Below, piece after piece: positions 12,087 through 24,275 of a DNA stretch of 64,000 bases. The notes under the pieces were generated by a model. It saw nothing but the letters and a program-made list of their open reading frames with translations. It did not search any database and was not told where the DNA came from. Position 1 is the first letter of the stretch, and every line of letters begins with the position of its first letter. The DNA lies in assembly GCA_028023455.1 (NCBI GenBank), contig JAQFVV010012544.1:2128396-2192395 (forward strand). Direction: 5' to 3'. Source of the DNA: Epiperipatus broadwayi. Its lineage: Eukaryota > Onychophora > Udeonychophora > Euonychophora > Peripatidae. The position numbers were made by a program, and so were the translations under genes.

Positions 12087-15000
12087 GATGGCGAATCGAT
12101 TAAGTACACATCTCAAGAATGCCCAAAGGTTGTTTTGCAAATAAACGATGTCAAAGTAGAGACATTGTGGTATTCTGGCAGCCAGTATCGGTAATGTCAG
12201 AAACAACGTATGAGCGCATGCGGAGCCAACCCATAGAGATACCAACTCTACCAGTGAAAAGCACGCTAATAACATTAGCAAATAACAAAAAGACACAATT
12301 GGGCTCAAAACAGGTTTGGGTGCAAATTAAGATAGGGGATAAAATTATGCCCCACACGCTATTAATTCTAAAAGGGTTGGTACATGAAGCCATATTGGGG
12401 TCAGATTTTATGCACAAAACTGGGTGTGTGATCAATTATAAAGATGAAAAGATTATCTGTGATGGGGAAGAAGTGGAGTTTGGGTCGTGGATGAGAATGA
12501 ACCAGCAAAACGTATGTAATATGGAGGTTGAGATAGAACAGCCGTCAATAGAGGCACGGATTGATGAAGTAATAAAGGGAGTGAAGAAAGGATGGAAAGA
12601 GGACCTAAAAGAAGTCTTAAATGAATATAAATCGAATTTTTCAGATAAACCCGGGGTTATTAAAGGGTATGAGCACAAAATCAAGATCGCTGATGGTACA
12701 CCATACCAGGCAAGATCATACCCAGTGCCACACCACTATAGAGCTGAGGTAGAGAGAGAATTAGCTAAAATGGAGGAGTGGGATATTATCACTAAGGGTT
12801 TGTCAGCATATAATAATCCATTGGTGGTTGTAAAAAAAAAAAGATGGAACCATACGACTGTGTTTGGATGTCAGGCAATTGAACAAGATTACATGGCCAG
12901 ATCAAATGTTCCACCTCCAATTAATGAGTTGGTAAATAAATTCCGGGGAAAAAAGATATTTTCCACATTAGATCTGACTGCCAGCTATTGGCAGATCAGG
13001 TTACACCCTGCTGACCGGAAGTACACAGCATTTCAATATAATGGTATATCGTACCAATTTAACAGAATGCCTTTTGGTCTCAAGAATAGTGGAGCAGGCC
13101 TGCTAAAATGTCTCGATCGTGTGCTGTGCCCAGAAATCAAAAAGTTCATCACTGTTTACATGGATGATGTGATTATTGCATCCAATAACGCCCAGGAACA
13201 CTTACAACACCTCAAGTTGTTTCTACAAGAGTGCAATATGAAGGATATTCACATTAATTTGCAAAAAAGCTATTTAGCAGCAGAAGAAGTGAATTTCTTA
13301 GGGCACTTAATTAATGCCAATGGAATTAGACCCCACCTGGACAAAATCCAGGCAATATGAGATTTCCCAGCCCCTCGAACACCAAAACTGGTGAGATCGT
13401 TTTTGGGGATGTGTAATTTCTACAATAAATTTTACAAAAACTTTGCTTCAGACATAGAAGCCTCTGCTGCAATTATTACATAAGGGAACATCATGGAAAT
13501 GGACGGAAGAGCATGAGACCAATTTTAGGGTTATTAAAGAGAAATTCCTTAGTCAAGTGATGTTGGTTTACCCTGACTTAAGGAAACCGTTTATTGTTCA
13601 GGTAGATAGTAGTGGGTATGGGTTAGGTGCTGCTCTTATGCAAGAGCAAGAGGATGGTACCTGGGGTGTAATTTATTTTGTCAGCAGACCACTGAGAGGT
13701 GCAGAGATTAATTACTGTGTAACAGAGAAAGAGGCCTTGGCTGTGGTGTGGGCATTTCAGAAGTTCCGCCAATTCTTGATAGGATCAGAAACGATTGTTA
13801 GGACAGATCATAAGAGCCTAGAGTTCTTAAATCACAGTTATTTAACAAATAGTAGGCTAATCCGATGGAGCCTTTTTCTCCAGGAGTTCAATTATTCCAT
13901 CCAGTATTGTAAGAGCACTGAAAATGTGGTAGCCGACACATTGAGCCGGAATATTGTTCCTGATACCCAGGACCATTTGCAGATGGAAGATATCTGTTTG
14001 GCAAGTGTAGAATTAGAAACAGATGCTGTAGTAGAAGAAGGATTGAGACATTTAGGAAAGGTACAATGGCAAAGCCCGACCTACAAGAAAATTATTGGTC
14101 AACTAGAAGACGAAGATGAAGCAGGAGAGACAGCAGATGCTAACACTGATGAGAGATACCGCCTGAAAGAAGGGATACTATGGTATATCACCGACCCTCA
14201 AAGGGATCAATGGAAAATGATCATACCAGAAAGTTTACAGGAAGGACTTATTGACTACACACATCATTTGTATGGGCACTATGGTGTAAATAAAGTGGAA
14301 GCCTTATTGAGGACATGGTTCCACTGGGCGAATATGAGAGCACAGGTCACCAGCATAGTAAACTCATGTGAAATGTGTCAGAAGACAAAACCAGCAAACA
14401 AGTCGTATCAAGGTCCATTGAATTCTATCATCCCTAAAGAACCCAATGACCTGGTGGCTATTGATTTCTATGGACAATTGCCAGCTTTCGGGAAAATGAA
14501 ATATCTACTAGTAGTATATGACCTTTTTTCAAAATGGGTGTCAGCATATCCGGTGACCCAAGCCAATACCAAGAATGCCATACGAACCCTTGAGGTACGA
14601 TATTTTAAAAGGGTAGGCAAACCAAAAGCTATTTTGTCAGACCACAGTATGCCATTCACATCTTATGATTGGCAACAGTGGATAGAGAGGATGGAGGTAA
14701 AACACATATTGTCATCCATACGAAATCCACAATCAAACCCTTGTGAGCGGGTGATGAGAGAGTTAGGATGCCTCTTCAGGGTATATACTGCATTCAACCA
14801 TAGAGGATGGGTCAAACAACTCCCAAGGGTGTTAAATTTCATAAATTGGTCTCATAATGAATCTACCGGATTTGCACCTGTAAGACTTCACTTCAGACAA
14901 GCAATACCTAGATTGTACCAATCCAAGTTACCCGCTGGTCCAGAAAACATTGATAAAGGGAGAGATCATGAAGAAGCAAGAAAAAAATTGGAACACTGTG

Positions 15001-15285
15001 CCAAGCTCCGAACCCAGCGGAAAGGAGGCCTGACTGATAAGTTTAAAACAGGGGATACAGTATGGGTAAAAACGAACCCTGTGAGTCAAACTGAGAAGCA
15101 TATTTTTAAAAAGTTCCAAAATTTGTATGAGGGACCTTACCAAATCAGCCGACAGGATGGTCCAAATGCTTTCACTTTAAAGAATGGTGAAGGAGAAAGG
15201 GTACCTATAATGCTAGGTCACTGAAACCATATAAGACTAGGACGTGGGTTAGAAGTACTCCATAAAAACTTATTAAGAATAAAAT
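12087..15285 (+). pseudogene. pol: Gypsy pol polyprotein, broken
   Basis: Pol would make protease, reverse transcriptase, RNase H and integrase. Protease (about 12120-12430): the catalytic D-S-G is Y-S-G at 12171-12179, with a frame break just after it. Reverse transcriptase (about 12690-13400): shows LDLTASYWQI, MPFGLKNSG and the catalytic YMDD at about 13158. A TGA at 13358-13360 and a further frame break near 13470 interrupt the region before RNase H. RNase H (13557-13960): VDSSGYGLGA, EKEALAVVWA, TDHKSLEF and ADTLSR. Integrase (about 14240-15220): an H-H-C-C zinc region ending CEMCQ, then D (AIDFYGQL), D (LSDHSMPF) and E (NPCERVM). The last two are separated by 34 residues rather than the usual 35. 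A last frame break leaves NARSLKPY out of frame near 15210-15240. Not functional as it stands. Confidence 0.9.
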
Positions 15286-15331
15286 TAGTTCAAACCCATA
15301 TTTTATTCTCATTCCCCTGCCCCGGTGGTAT

Positions 15332-16763
15332 TGTACCATTTATTTATATATACGGTACAAATTACTTTTTAATATTAGGTATTATAAAAAAAAGAAAGGA
15401 GAGCAAACACGATCTTTATTTTTTTTTTGTAACATAATGTTTTAAAAAAAAAAAACGTACAGTGAAAGTTTAATTTTTCTTTTTTTTTAGAAATAAGTTA
15501 ACTAAAATAAATTCAATGTTGGAAAGTGCATATTGAATCATTGATTCAAATAGTGAAAGGAAATTTCAAAAGGTGAAAGATTGCTATCAGAAACAACTTT
15601 CTGATAGTAATTAAAAATGGCAGAAATTCTTAACGGAAAAACAGACTTTGTAATAAGAAAAGGAGAATAATGTAGAAGTTTATAAAGTAGAACAAAGAAA
15701 AAAAAAGAACGTGCGCAGAGCTTCTAAAAAGAATCTAGGAGTATAAAAGGAGCCGACAGATTTGAAAATGGGTCTTTTTTCTCTTATTGTTCCAATAGTG
15801 CTGAGCAATTTGAAGTGCCTCGTATTTTTTTAATAAAATGTGTCCACTTAGATACGAACTGAAATCGCTCGCCATGAGTGAGTAGAGCTCTATCGTTTGC
15901 CGACACTTTCTTTCGAAAAAAGTCACCTAGATTGTCATCTGGCTACCTAAATTAGATCGGAGATTCGGAAATAAAACTAAAAGAAAAACAACTACTGTGG
16001 ACTACCCACTAACTGAATTGTACATCGGGAAGATCGATGACCTACTTAATGTCAACTTACCGGTAAGTAAATGGCCATAATTTTTTTACATAAAGCTTTA
16101 TGAATAGTGAGTTGAATGGAAATGTTATCCCATAAATTTTTCTTGGATCAGAAGATTTGCGAACTGAGAAATGAACCAAACTGTTACTATGGAAAATAAG
16201 ACTAAATAATTATTACTCCAATATTTGAATCAAATTATTGAATTCATATGCACAATCTTTTCCAACATTATAATTTTGTCTTAATCATAAATATTGAATG
16301 CTAGACGAGTTAGAATAAATCTTTATTATTAACTTCACTTTCATTGTATGTGTATAAAATTAATGCTATTCTATTTAAGTTTTACCTTTAGTTATTTAAC
16401 TTAGATCGGTATACAAATTATTTTTTTTTGATAGATTTAATTTCCGTAATTAAGAAAAAATGGGGATATCTTCTTCTTAACGAGAAGGTTAACTCAGATC
16501 GTATAATTATTACCTTACGGGCTACAATATGTTTGACGCAGTCTCAGTGGGTCTAACGACTCTGGCGCCCTCAAGTAGAAATTAAAAACTGGTTCTGCTC
16601 ACGATTGTACTCGGTAATAGTTCTAGGCCGAAGTTGATCAGGAAAAATAGCTGTGTTGAGAATAGAAATACAACTTTCTTTTTTCTTTTGATACAGCTTG
16701 ATCAACTCACACTCAAATATAAATTTGAGGCATATAGTGGCCTAGTATTACGAAAACGTTACA
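15332..16763 (+). repeat. 3' LTR of the Gypsy element
   Basis: 1,432 bp, starting TGTACCATTT and ending CGTTACA. It follows a short purine-rich GGTGGTAT that may serve as the polypurine tract. Its TATA (15742), AATAAA (15832) and splice-donor motifs match those of the 5' LTR. The right flank is (AT)n. Confidence 0.93.
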
Positions 16764-16786
16764 ATATATATATATATATAAATGTG

Positions 16787-17900
16787 ACCTAGTTTGAAGG
16801 ACAGATTTTCTCAGCTGCTAAATTCAACACCTATCATTCAAAGCACTTTTTTGTTTTGGAGTAAACTCTGGGTGCCAGTCAATTACGTAAGTAATTAATG
16901 CACTTTGAAAAATGGCAAACTAATTCAGTGCCTAAGAAATTCCAACTAGCTCAATCACAAGTAATACAATAACAAATTGTTGTTGGTAAAAAAATTGATT
17001 GACAAGCATTACATTTAAAGATAATTTATTTTAACTAAACATTATTCTAATTTTAATTACTTTTATAAATCTTAATTAACATAAACAATGATATTTTTAT
17101 ATAATGACCATGCTCACACTCTGAATTCATACACTAAAGTAGAATATAACAAAAGAATTGAATAACACATGGCATTTAAAAACATGCACATCAATAGTTT
17201 TTTATGCATGCTATAGAGTTCATTTATTAATTGACTCTGGAGGCTTTAAGGATTGCAATGGCTACATTAATTAGAAATGGAAATAAGAAAATGTTATTTA
17301 TTACCTAGGATTTCAGAATGTGGATATTTCTTGCTATTTGTTGTGAAATTTATTTTCAATAGGATTTTGTCTTCTTGCTGGTTGCTGCTTCATGTGAAAA
17401 TCTTTCCAATTGGTTGGATTTGAGGTTTTTGATGGGGTTTCTATGCTTACTATCTCATGACACTATTCTTTAAGGCAGTTAGACATTGGGAAACTTCAGA
17501 TTATTAGGTGTGCAATACTTCCATCTCAGGCAGGTATTTAGGACAGGCTTGAAATTCATTGTGTGCTCCTAAAAGCTACCCAACACTGCATGGCCTTTAT
17601 TAACAAATGCATGAGAAGACTGACTGAGAATTGATTGAGTAACTTATTGAATGAACTCAACTGATAGATTGAACTCAACTGATTGTGAACTCAACTGATT
17701 GATCGATGAAAAACTGGAATATTTTTGTCATGACCTATTGTCACTTTCTTAATTGGTTTTTATGTCTGCCAGCTATATCTGTTGTTGAAATTCCTCCATT
17801 GTTTTATTGCATTTCCTTGATAAGATGGTAATTCTGTTGCCAGTTGGTAGCCATTGCTAATTTGTTGTTTTGTGGATTTTTAATTAGTAGCCATTGCAAA
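16787..17900 (-). repeat. Right arm of the ~1.1 kb inverted repeat
   Basis: Inverted, diverged counterpart of 8446-9510. Within it, 17652-17702 holds three near-copies of 'gaactcaactgatt', where the left arm has repeated 'gttgag' words; the difference looks like local tandem expansion. No coding region seen. Confidence 0.6.
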
Positions 17901-18936
17901 TTCTGTTTTTATATCACTTATGAGTGTATACAATACTTAAATCTTTGAGAGACATTTCAATTACACACTTTCATTTGTTTTTCTTTTTAATATTTTTAAC
18001 ACACACACATTTATCACTCGTTATTTACACACATGTATATTTTATTCTAATAAATAATTTAAAAGAAAAGAGATGTCTTTTTTTTTTTAGTTTTAAGATT
18101 ACCTTTCCTTTTCTTTAACTAAATGAAAAGAGATATTTTTAATTATTTAAAAATCACTACTTTCAGCTTGTCTAAGTTATATTTTATATTCCCTTCCAAT
18201 TAATAAACAATGTCTGTATAAATAACTTTTTAAAATCTTTTAGATTTTCTCTCTTTTTATGAGATGCTTTAATTCAATTATTTATGGACAGCTTAGTAAT
18301 TTTATTATTTATTAACCAAGTTTAAAACTTTGTGTTGTTTATGAAATTGTTTATTTCAATAATTTTAGACTTTGTGTTGTTTATGAAATTGTTTATTTCA
18401 ATAATTTTAGACAAAGATATTAGTACAATGTATATATGAATCTATTGATTTTATTTTCTTGATAAAAGTCACAATTTTTTTTAAAATTAATCATCTAATT
18501 TTATTTAGACTTTCAAATATCTTTTTTACAATTATGCTTGCTTATTTCCTATCCCCTACTGCCACATTTACTTACTCCTTTATTTCTAAGTTCACCAACT
18601 ATTTGCCTAATCAACTCCTTCTAAGATATATCCACTGAATAAATATTCCTAAAAACAAGATATGGAAAAAAATTTGTACCTGCTTTTTCTTTTGATTTTA
18701 AATTTACAAAATGATTCCCACTCTTCCCAGATTATGAGTTTTTTCATAGCCTCACTTTGGGCCATCATTGTATTGTATTGTTTGTTTTTTATGTACCTTT
18801 TAAATAGATAGGTTAATATTAATTACCCCGTAAGTGGCTAAGTAATCATTTTGACCAACCTGTAGGTAACTAATCCAGGATTTCACAAATATATTTAACA
18901 TTAAATACTGGTATGGCCAAATCATATCCTCTAGTA
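17901..18936. other. Noncoding stretch with a 42-bp tandem duplication
   Basis: A perfect 42-bp unit (actttgtgttg...aattttag) occurs twice, at 18327-18368 and 18369-18410. Nothing else was recognised. The final eight bases, CTCTAGTA (18929-18936), are the target duplication of the next element. Confidence 0.6.
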
Positions 18937-19512
18937 CAGGAATGGCATGCCAGAGGTGGCACATTTACATTTTTTACTAGCACATGAACTATTTACATAT
19001 ATTAATTTTCTATGCTTTAAACTATTCAATATTTTTTTTGTTACTAAAATCTGTACTAATAAAAATTTACTGTAAATCAAAAATAAAATAAATAAATATA
19101 ATATTATACTAGAATTCAATTTACAATTGAATTCTGATTAGAAGCAATAAATTACAAAATTTGAAAAAAAAAATTATACATATATAGGTGCGAACAATAT
19201 TTTAAGTAAACCTGTCAAATTATTCCGATATAAGTAAAAGTAATAAAATTATTTTCTGTTCTAATCTTTTTTTTTACCTAAACATATTGACACCATTTAT
19301 TTTTTAACATAATCAAAATCGTGAACAAAGGGATGAAATGCGTAATCAATACCATCAAATGACATTTTTTTTTGCTTGAAGTTTTATTGTAAAAGTGTAA
19401 TGTAAAGATAATAATATATTTTAACATATAATGAATCTTTGATTTATAAAATTATTAAAGCTCATTTAAATTTACTTTTAAATAATTTGTTAACATTATA
19501 TTAATATAATTA

Positions 19513-21349
19513 GTGAAAATAAAAAATAAAAAAAAATTGTTAAGCAGTAGAAAATTTCAAAATTGGTGGACTGATGAGTATGGAATGATTAACAAAGGCA
19601 CCAAGGCAATATGTGTATTATGTTCCACAAGTTGTATTGAGAATATCATCAGCATTATGAGACCAATCATAAATTGCACTGCAAAAAAGGTAAAGATGAA
19701 CAAAAATAATATATTGTTCAAGCACTTAAAAATATAAATATTCAATCAACATCTTAATAAAAATTATCAAAAATCATTCAAATATAACTGCTGCTAGTTT
19801 TTTTATTTTAAATGTAATTGCCAAATATGGGAAACCTTTTAATGATGGAGAATATATTTGAGAAGCTTGGATAAAATGTGTATCAATTCTTTTTGAAGAT
19901 TTTGAAAACAAAGCAAAAATTATTCTGAGCATAAAAGATTTATCATGGCTGGAAATACAGTTAAGAAAGAGTCCTGCAAATGGCTAATAAAATAACATAC
20001 CAACAAAAACGAGATATAAAATCTAGTTTAATTTTTCTCTGCGTTGATGAAAGTACAGACATAAATGGATCAGCCTTAGCCTGCTAGCTGTTTTTATTCA
20101 CTATTGTGTTAGAAATAATATTAAAGAATTGATCTGTTTAAATTCATTAGTAACAATAACAAAAGGAATAGATATTTGCAATGAAGTTTCAAATGTACTC
20201 GCTGATAAAGAAATAGATGTTACCAACATTGTATCAGTAACAACAGATGATGCTCGAAGTATGACTGGAAAAAAAAATGGTTTTTTCAGTTTATTTACCC
20301 AACCATATTGGGCATTCAATTGTGGATTTTCATTGCATTATACATCAGCAGATTTTATGCACAATGTCAATTTTAAGACTGGATTGATGTCATGAAGTGT
20401 TGTGACTAGGTTAGCCAATTTATTTTATAAATGTATTGAATGAGGTGAACTCAGCATACAATGGTTCACTTATGAACAACAATGTCTGATGGTTAAGTTG
20501 AAGAAAAGTTCTTCAAAGATTCATTGAGTGTTTAAATGAAATTAGACTGTTTTTACCATGAGAAAATCATTAAAAAATATAATGAATTAATGGATGCTGA
20601 ATGGCTTTTGGAATTTAAGAAATAACATAACGGTTGAATATTTGAATTTAACTTCTCATGTTTGATTTGATCAAAGCATTAGAAGTTAAATTCAAATATT
20701 CAACCGTGATGTTATTTCTCACACTTTCAAATATTTTCCAAATCTAAAAAAGTTTGTAAGTGATTTAGCATCTCATAAGAAGCCAGATCATATAAGGTTG
20801 ATGCAAGACTTTTGTGCTGTAATTCAGTTGATAATTAATGAATTTTCTTTAAGATTTACACAGTTCAGACAATTTTCAAAAATATCAAAATTTATTTTAT
20901 ATCCAGTCACAATGTCAGTGGAGTCTCAAGTTAGAAAATTTTGAATGGCTTAATTAGGAAAATATAGAAATGCAATCAGTCAATTTTCAATCCAGTTCTA
21001 TATAGGAATAGAAATTTGTTGATTTGAGGAATGAGTTAGAAACAATGGGAAATGATTGATTATTGGACATATATAAAAAGAATGCTGAAGAGGAACTATT
21101 GACTGCCTGGAATGCTATTCCTGAAACATTTGATTGTTTAAAAAAATTAGCAACCGCTATATATTATCAATTTTCTCCTCTATATATGCATGTGAATCAT
21201 TGTTTTCAGAAATGAATTTAATTAAAAACAGTTCGAGAAATAGAATGACAGAGAAATCTAGTTCAGCATGTACATTATTAAAATTGACAAAATGTGAACC
21301 AGATATAAAGCCTTTGGCATCCAATGTACAACAGCAAAAATCCCATTAA
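19513..21349 (+). pseudogene. hAT transposase (ZBED5/GTF2IRD2-like group), broken
   Basis: The N-terminal part (about 19513-19737) has a W-W-x-D-E-Y segment and C-x2-C (CVLCSTSC), as in the BED-finger/N-terminal part of this hAT group. A central part (20030-20290) shows CVDESTDI and VTTDDARSMTGK, matching catalytic-core motifs in which Asp residues sit. The C-terminal part (21134-21349) shows ACESLFSEMN, NSSRNRM and CTLLKLT, the hATC dimerisation region. Stops and shifts separate all three, and the middle is further disturbed by an inverted duplication (20618-20719). Group assignment is from motif memory and inferred; hAT itself is well supported by the ends. Confidence 0.8.
20618..20719. repeat. 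39-bp-arm quasi-palindrome inside the hAT coding region
   Basis: Arms 20618-20656 and 20681-20719 are inverted copies with one mismatch, separated by 24 bases. The right arm reads as transposase-like coding sequence, so the left arm is probably an inverted copy of it made by template switching. Confidence 0.8.
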
Positions 21350-21663
21350 ATAATATCTATTTACGTTGATTTTATGTTTATTTCCAAAATTTTGTTTTAA
21401 TTACTATTAATTTTTTACTATTTTACATTTTATTCAACATGTGCTCTTCAAAATAAATATTGTTCACTTTTATTTAGCTTTTTTAGAATTTTTGTTTAAT
21501 TATTATTGTTATTATTTTGTTTTATGAACTTTTAAAAAACTGTAAAAATTAAATTGTTTATATTTTGATTTAATAACTGCATGGAACGCCAATCATTCAA
21601 TAAATACTTTTTGGAAATTTTTGTCACATACACGTAAAAAGGTTCGCCGCCCCTGCTCTAGTA

Positions 21664-23359
21664 ATTAACACTTGACTTTTTTTTTCACCAATAAAAAACA
21701 TGATTACGTTTCCTGGCCATTCAAATTGCCCTAGACTAATAGAAGAAATGTACTGCTATTAGTTATATTTGTTAGAAAAGCACTTCACAGTTTTTATTGT
21801 TTTCTATGGATGCAGCATTAGTGATGGTTCAGTGAACAACATCTTCAGTTTATAATTACTTACACTAAGGTAGAAGTTTCAAATTTATATTTAAAAAGTA
21901 ATTAAATTACATATACAGGTTTTCGTTCAACCAACGAGATAATAAAATTAAAGAGATTGCTAATTCTAACATTTAAAATTATTTTAATCAATAAATGATA
22001 AAATGATGAATAATAAAAAATACAATCTAAACTAATCATTAATTCCCATTACCTTTAAAGTTCTAATAACACACACATATATAATACCTACAGATTAATT
22101 AACATGATTTATTAATGATTCATTAAATATAACATATATCTAACACAAAGCAAAGATAATTTATAAAGATTATACATAAATCATATAGATAAATAGTAAA
22201 TATAACATTTACAGTTATTATGAGAGCTCTTAAAATCAAAGTCTTCATTCTTTTAGTAATGCTCTACTAAGAATTTCATAAACGCATTAATAAGCAGAGG
22301 ATTACTAAGTTTTTATTCTTTTACCAAAATATTTCTTTAGTTTCTGGCATCAAAATACAGTTTTAAGATATTTATTATGATCATGGATTTTGCATTTCAA
22401 GATCAAGTGTATGATATCTTTGGACTAATCTTTCCTAACAGTGTGAGTATATATAGAATTCTTCAGTGTTACACATATAGGATGAGGAACATCAAGGTAG
22501 CACTATGGCAGCATGGTCAGCAGGCATAATCGGTGAATGTGTAGGTAATCTAGTCATGCTTTATCTCTTTTACTTAATCCAAAGCAAAAATTTCTACTGG
22601 GTTACACATATTGCTATTGTTTCACTATATATATATAACTTATTTTTCTAGCATTCAGATGATACTAACTATAATTGTCATATTAGTAATCACAATAATC
22701 TATTCTCTGGGTTTTTTCTTTTTATATCCCCTCACTACCTCCTGTGCATGTTCAAGTTCACCTTAATTATTTTTCTAACAATTTCATTTTCACATCTATT
22801 TTTTTATTAATTCCCTTAAAATAGTTTCCATCTTTTTTTTAGTATGTGTGAAAGTTAGGTTATTTACCCATTACATATTTATGCTACTTCTCTATATCTT
22901 GTTACATTAATCTTACAGTTAACATACTGGAACTGTAGAGCATGAGATAAAACTTGAAAATATTGATGATAATAAAAAGTACATAATAAATTTATGTAAT
23001 AAACCTATTGTAATATCTGTCATTCACAGATATGCATTAAATTCAAAATAAAATAATTGCATGAATGAAATTGAGGATATGATCACCATGATAATTGATA
23101 TCAATAATATAAATTTTTGTTGTAATGCATACATGAATAAAATATTATACAAATTAAATTAACAACAGAAACAAAGAAGTATGTAAATAATAATAATGAA
23201 ATAAATAAATAATACGTTTTGTGTACAATATTTCACACTCTCATTTTTATTTACCCTCAAATTGGCTGCCCATGATTTCTTTTCTTAGAATTATACTTCT
23301 ATATTCTTTTGTAGAAATGAATATATAAATAAATATATTTAAAATTATTTATATAACCT
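21664..23359. other. Noncoding stretch
   Basis: No gene, RNA or element boundary recognised. Simple AT-rich sequence with short (TA)n runs near 22442 and 22628. Confidence 0.5.
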
Positions 23360-23650
23360 AGAAATAAAACTATCAAAACATCACATGATCACCATTTCAT
23401 ATGCTCACACATGCTGTTAATAAAAAAACCAAACTCTCCATACAGTAATGTCACCAAGTGCAAGCCTTCATAAATAATGAATGGATGCAGGAAGGTTTGT
23501 GTATAAAATTCCTATCTAGTATCTACTCATCCAATATCCTCAGACTAGGTTCTAGCTTGTGGTTTCATCAGTGATAAGCCTTGGATTGAGAGCACTGCAC
23601 CGAGATCTTAGAATCCAATGCAACTCTCCAGCAGTGACCTTTTACCTATT
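23360..23650 (+). repeat. Dispersed repeat 'core family', copy 1
   Basis: Direct copy of 23820-24125. Both begin 'aaactatcaaaacatcacat.atcacca', share 'accaaactctccatacaa/gta', 'ggatgcaggaag.tttgt', and then the core 'ctatctagt...ctagcttgtgg...catcagtgat.ag.cttggat'. The period is about 460 bases. No coding potential. Confidence 0.75.
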
Positions 23651-23819
23651 TAGTAAACTATAAAGCTAAAAGCCTAAGATGAAAAGACCATAAGGTTTCC
23701 AACTCAAGCTCATTTGCTTTTATAGTCATATAGATCTGAACTCCATTAAGTATCTAGGCATTTTGGTGTCTTCAGTTTTTCAAAAACCACAGTTATGATT
23801 ATCCTATGAACAGAATTGG

Positions 23820-24125
23820 TATAAAACTATCAAAACATCACATAATCACCATTTTATATGCTTAAACATGCCATTAATAAGAGTACCAAACTCTCCATAC
23901 AATAGTGCCACCAAATTCAAATCTTTAAAAGTAATCAGTGGATGCAGGAAGATTTGTACATAAAATCTCTATCTAGTGCTTAATCATCCAAAATCCCAAG
24001 ACCAGTTTCTAGCTTGTGGCTTTTATCAGTGATGAGTCTTGGATTTAAGAACACTTCATTTAAATCTTAAAATCTAATGTAAGCCTCCAGCAGCCATCTT
24101 CTTCCTATTTGGTTAACTCTAAAGC
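23820..24125 (+). repeat. Dispersed repeat 'core family', copy 2
   Basis: Second direct copy, about 80 percent similar by eye, carrying the core 'agaccagtttctagcttgtg' at about 23999-24018. Confidence 0.75.
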
Positions 24126-24127
24126 TA

Positions 24128-24275
24128 GGTTCCTCATTGATGAAAGCCACAAGCTAGAAACTAGGTCTGGAAAAGTTGGACGAGTAGCATTAGATATGAA
24201 TTTTATGTGCAAACCTTCCTGCATTAACTGATTATTTATGAAGACTTACACTTGGTGGCACTACTGTATGGAGAG
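24128..24275 (-). repeat. Dispersed repeat 'core family', copy 3, inverted
   Basis: Reverse complement of the preceding copy ('ctctccatacagtagtgccaccaagtgtaag' read from the right end). With copy 2 it forms a tail-to-tail inverted pair about 450 bp across. Its right end abuts the LINE, whose 5' end is truncated there. Confidence 0.7.

Larger units (their letters stand above)
9967..16763 (+). mobile_element. Gypsy-type LTR retrotransposon, defective
   Basis: The element is 6,797 bp with two ~1.43 kb LTRs, a possible primer-binding site, a truncated gag and a full-length but broken pol in the order protease, reverse transcriptase, RNase H, integrase. That order is the Gypsy/Metaviridae one. 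It is inserted in an (AT)n tract; ATATAT lies on both sides and can serve as the target duplication, though the low complexity makes its exact length unknowable. The LTRs look about 98 percent identical by eye, so the insertion is fairly young, yet pol has a stop, several frame breaks and a substituted protease catalytic Asp. That fits mobilisation in trans or quick decay. Confidence 0.92.
18937..21655 (+). mobile_element. hAT DNA transposon, full length but degenerate
   Basis: 2,719 bp bounded by the 8-bp direct duplication CTCTAGTA (18929-18936 and 21656-21663), the hAT hallmark. The right end reads inwards CAGGGGCGGCGAACC, a typical hAT terminal repeat. The left end is CAGGAATGGCATGCC, aligning at about 9 of 15 positions. 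The inner part encodes a broken transposase with an hAT-type C-terminal domain. Terminal decay and many frame breaks indicate an old copy. Confidence 0.88.

Noticed and set aside
11578-12308. Minus-strand frames opposite the Gypsy gag/pol junction
   Set aside because: Antisense shadows of the A-rich sense strand, with leucine/phenylalanine/serine bias as expected from complementing lysine- and glutamate-rich codons.
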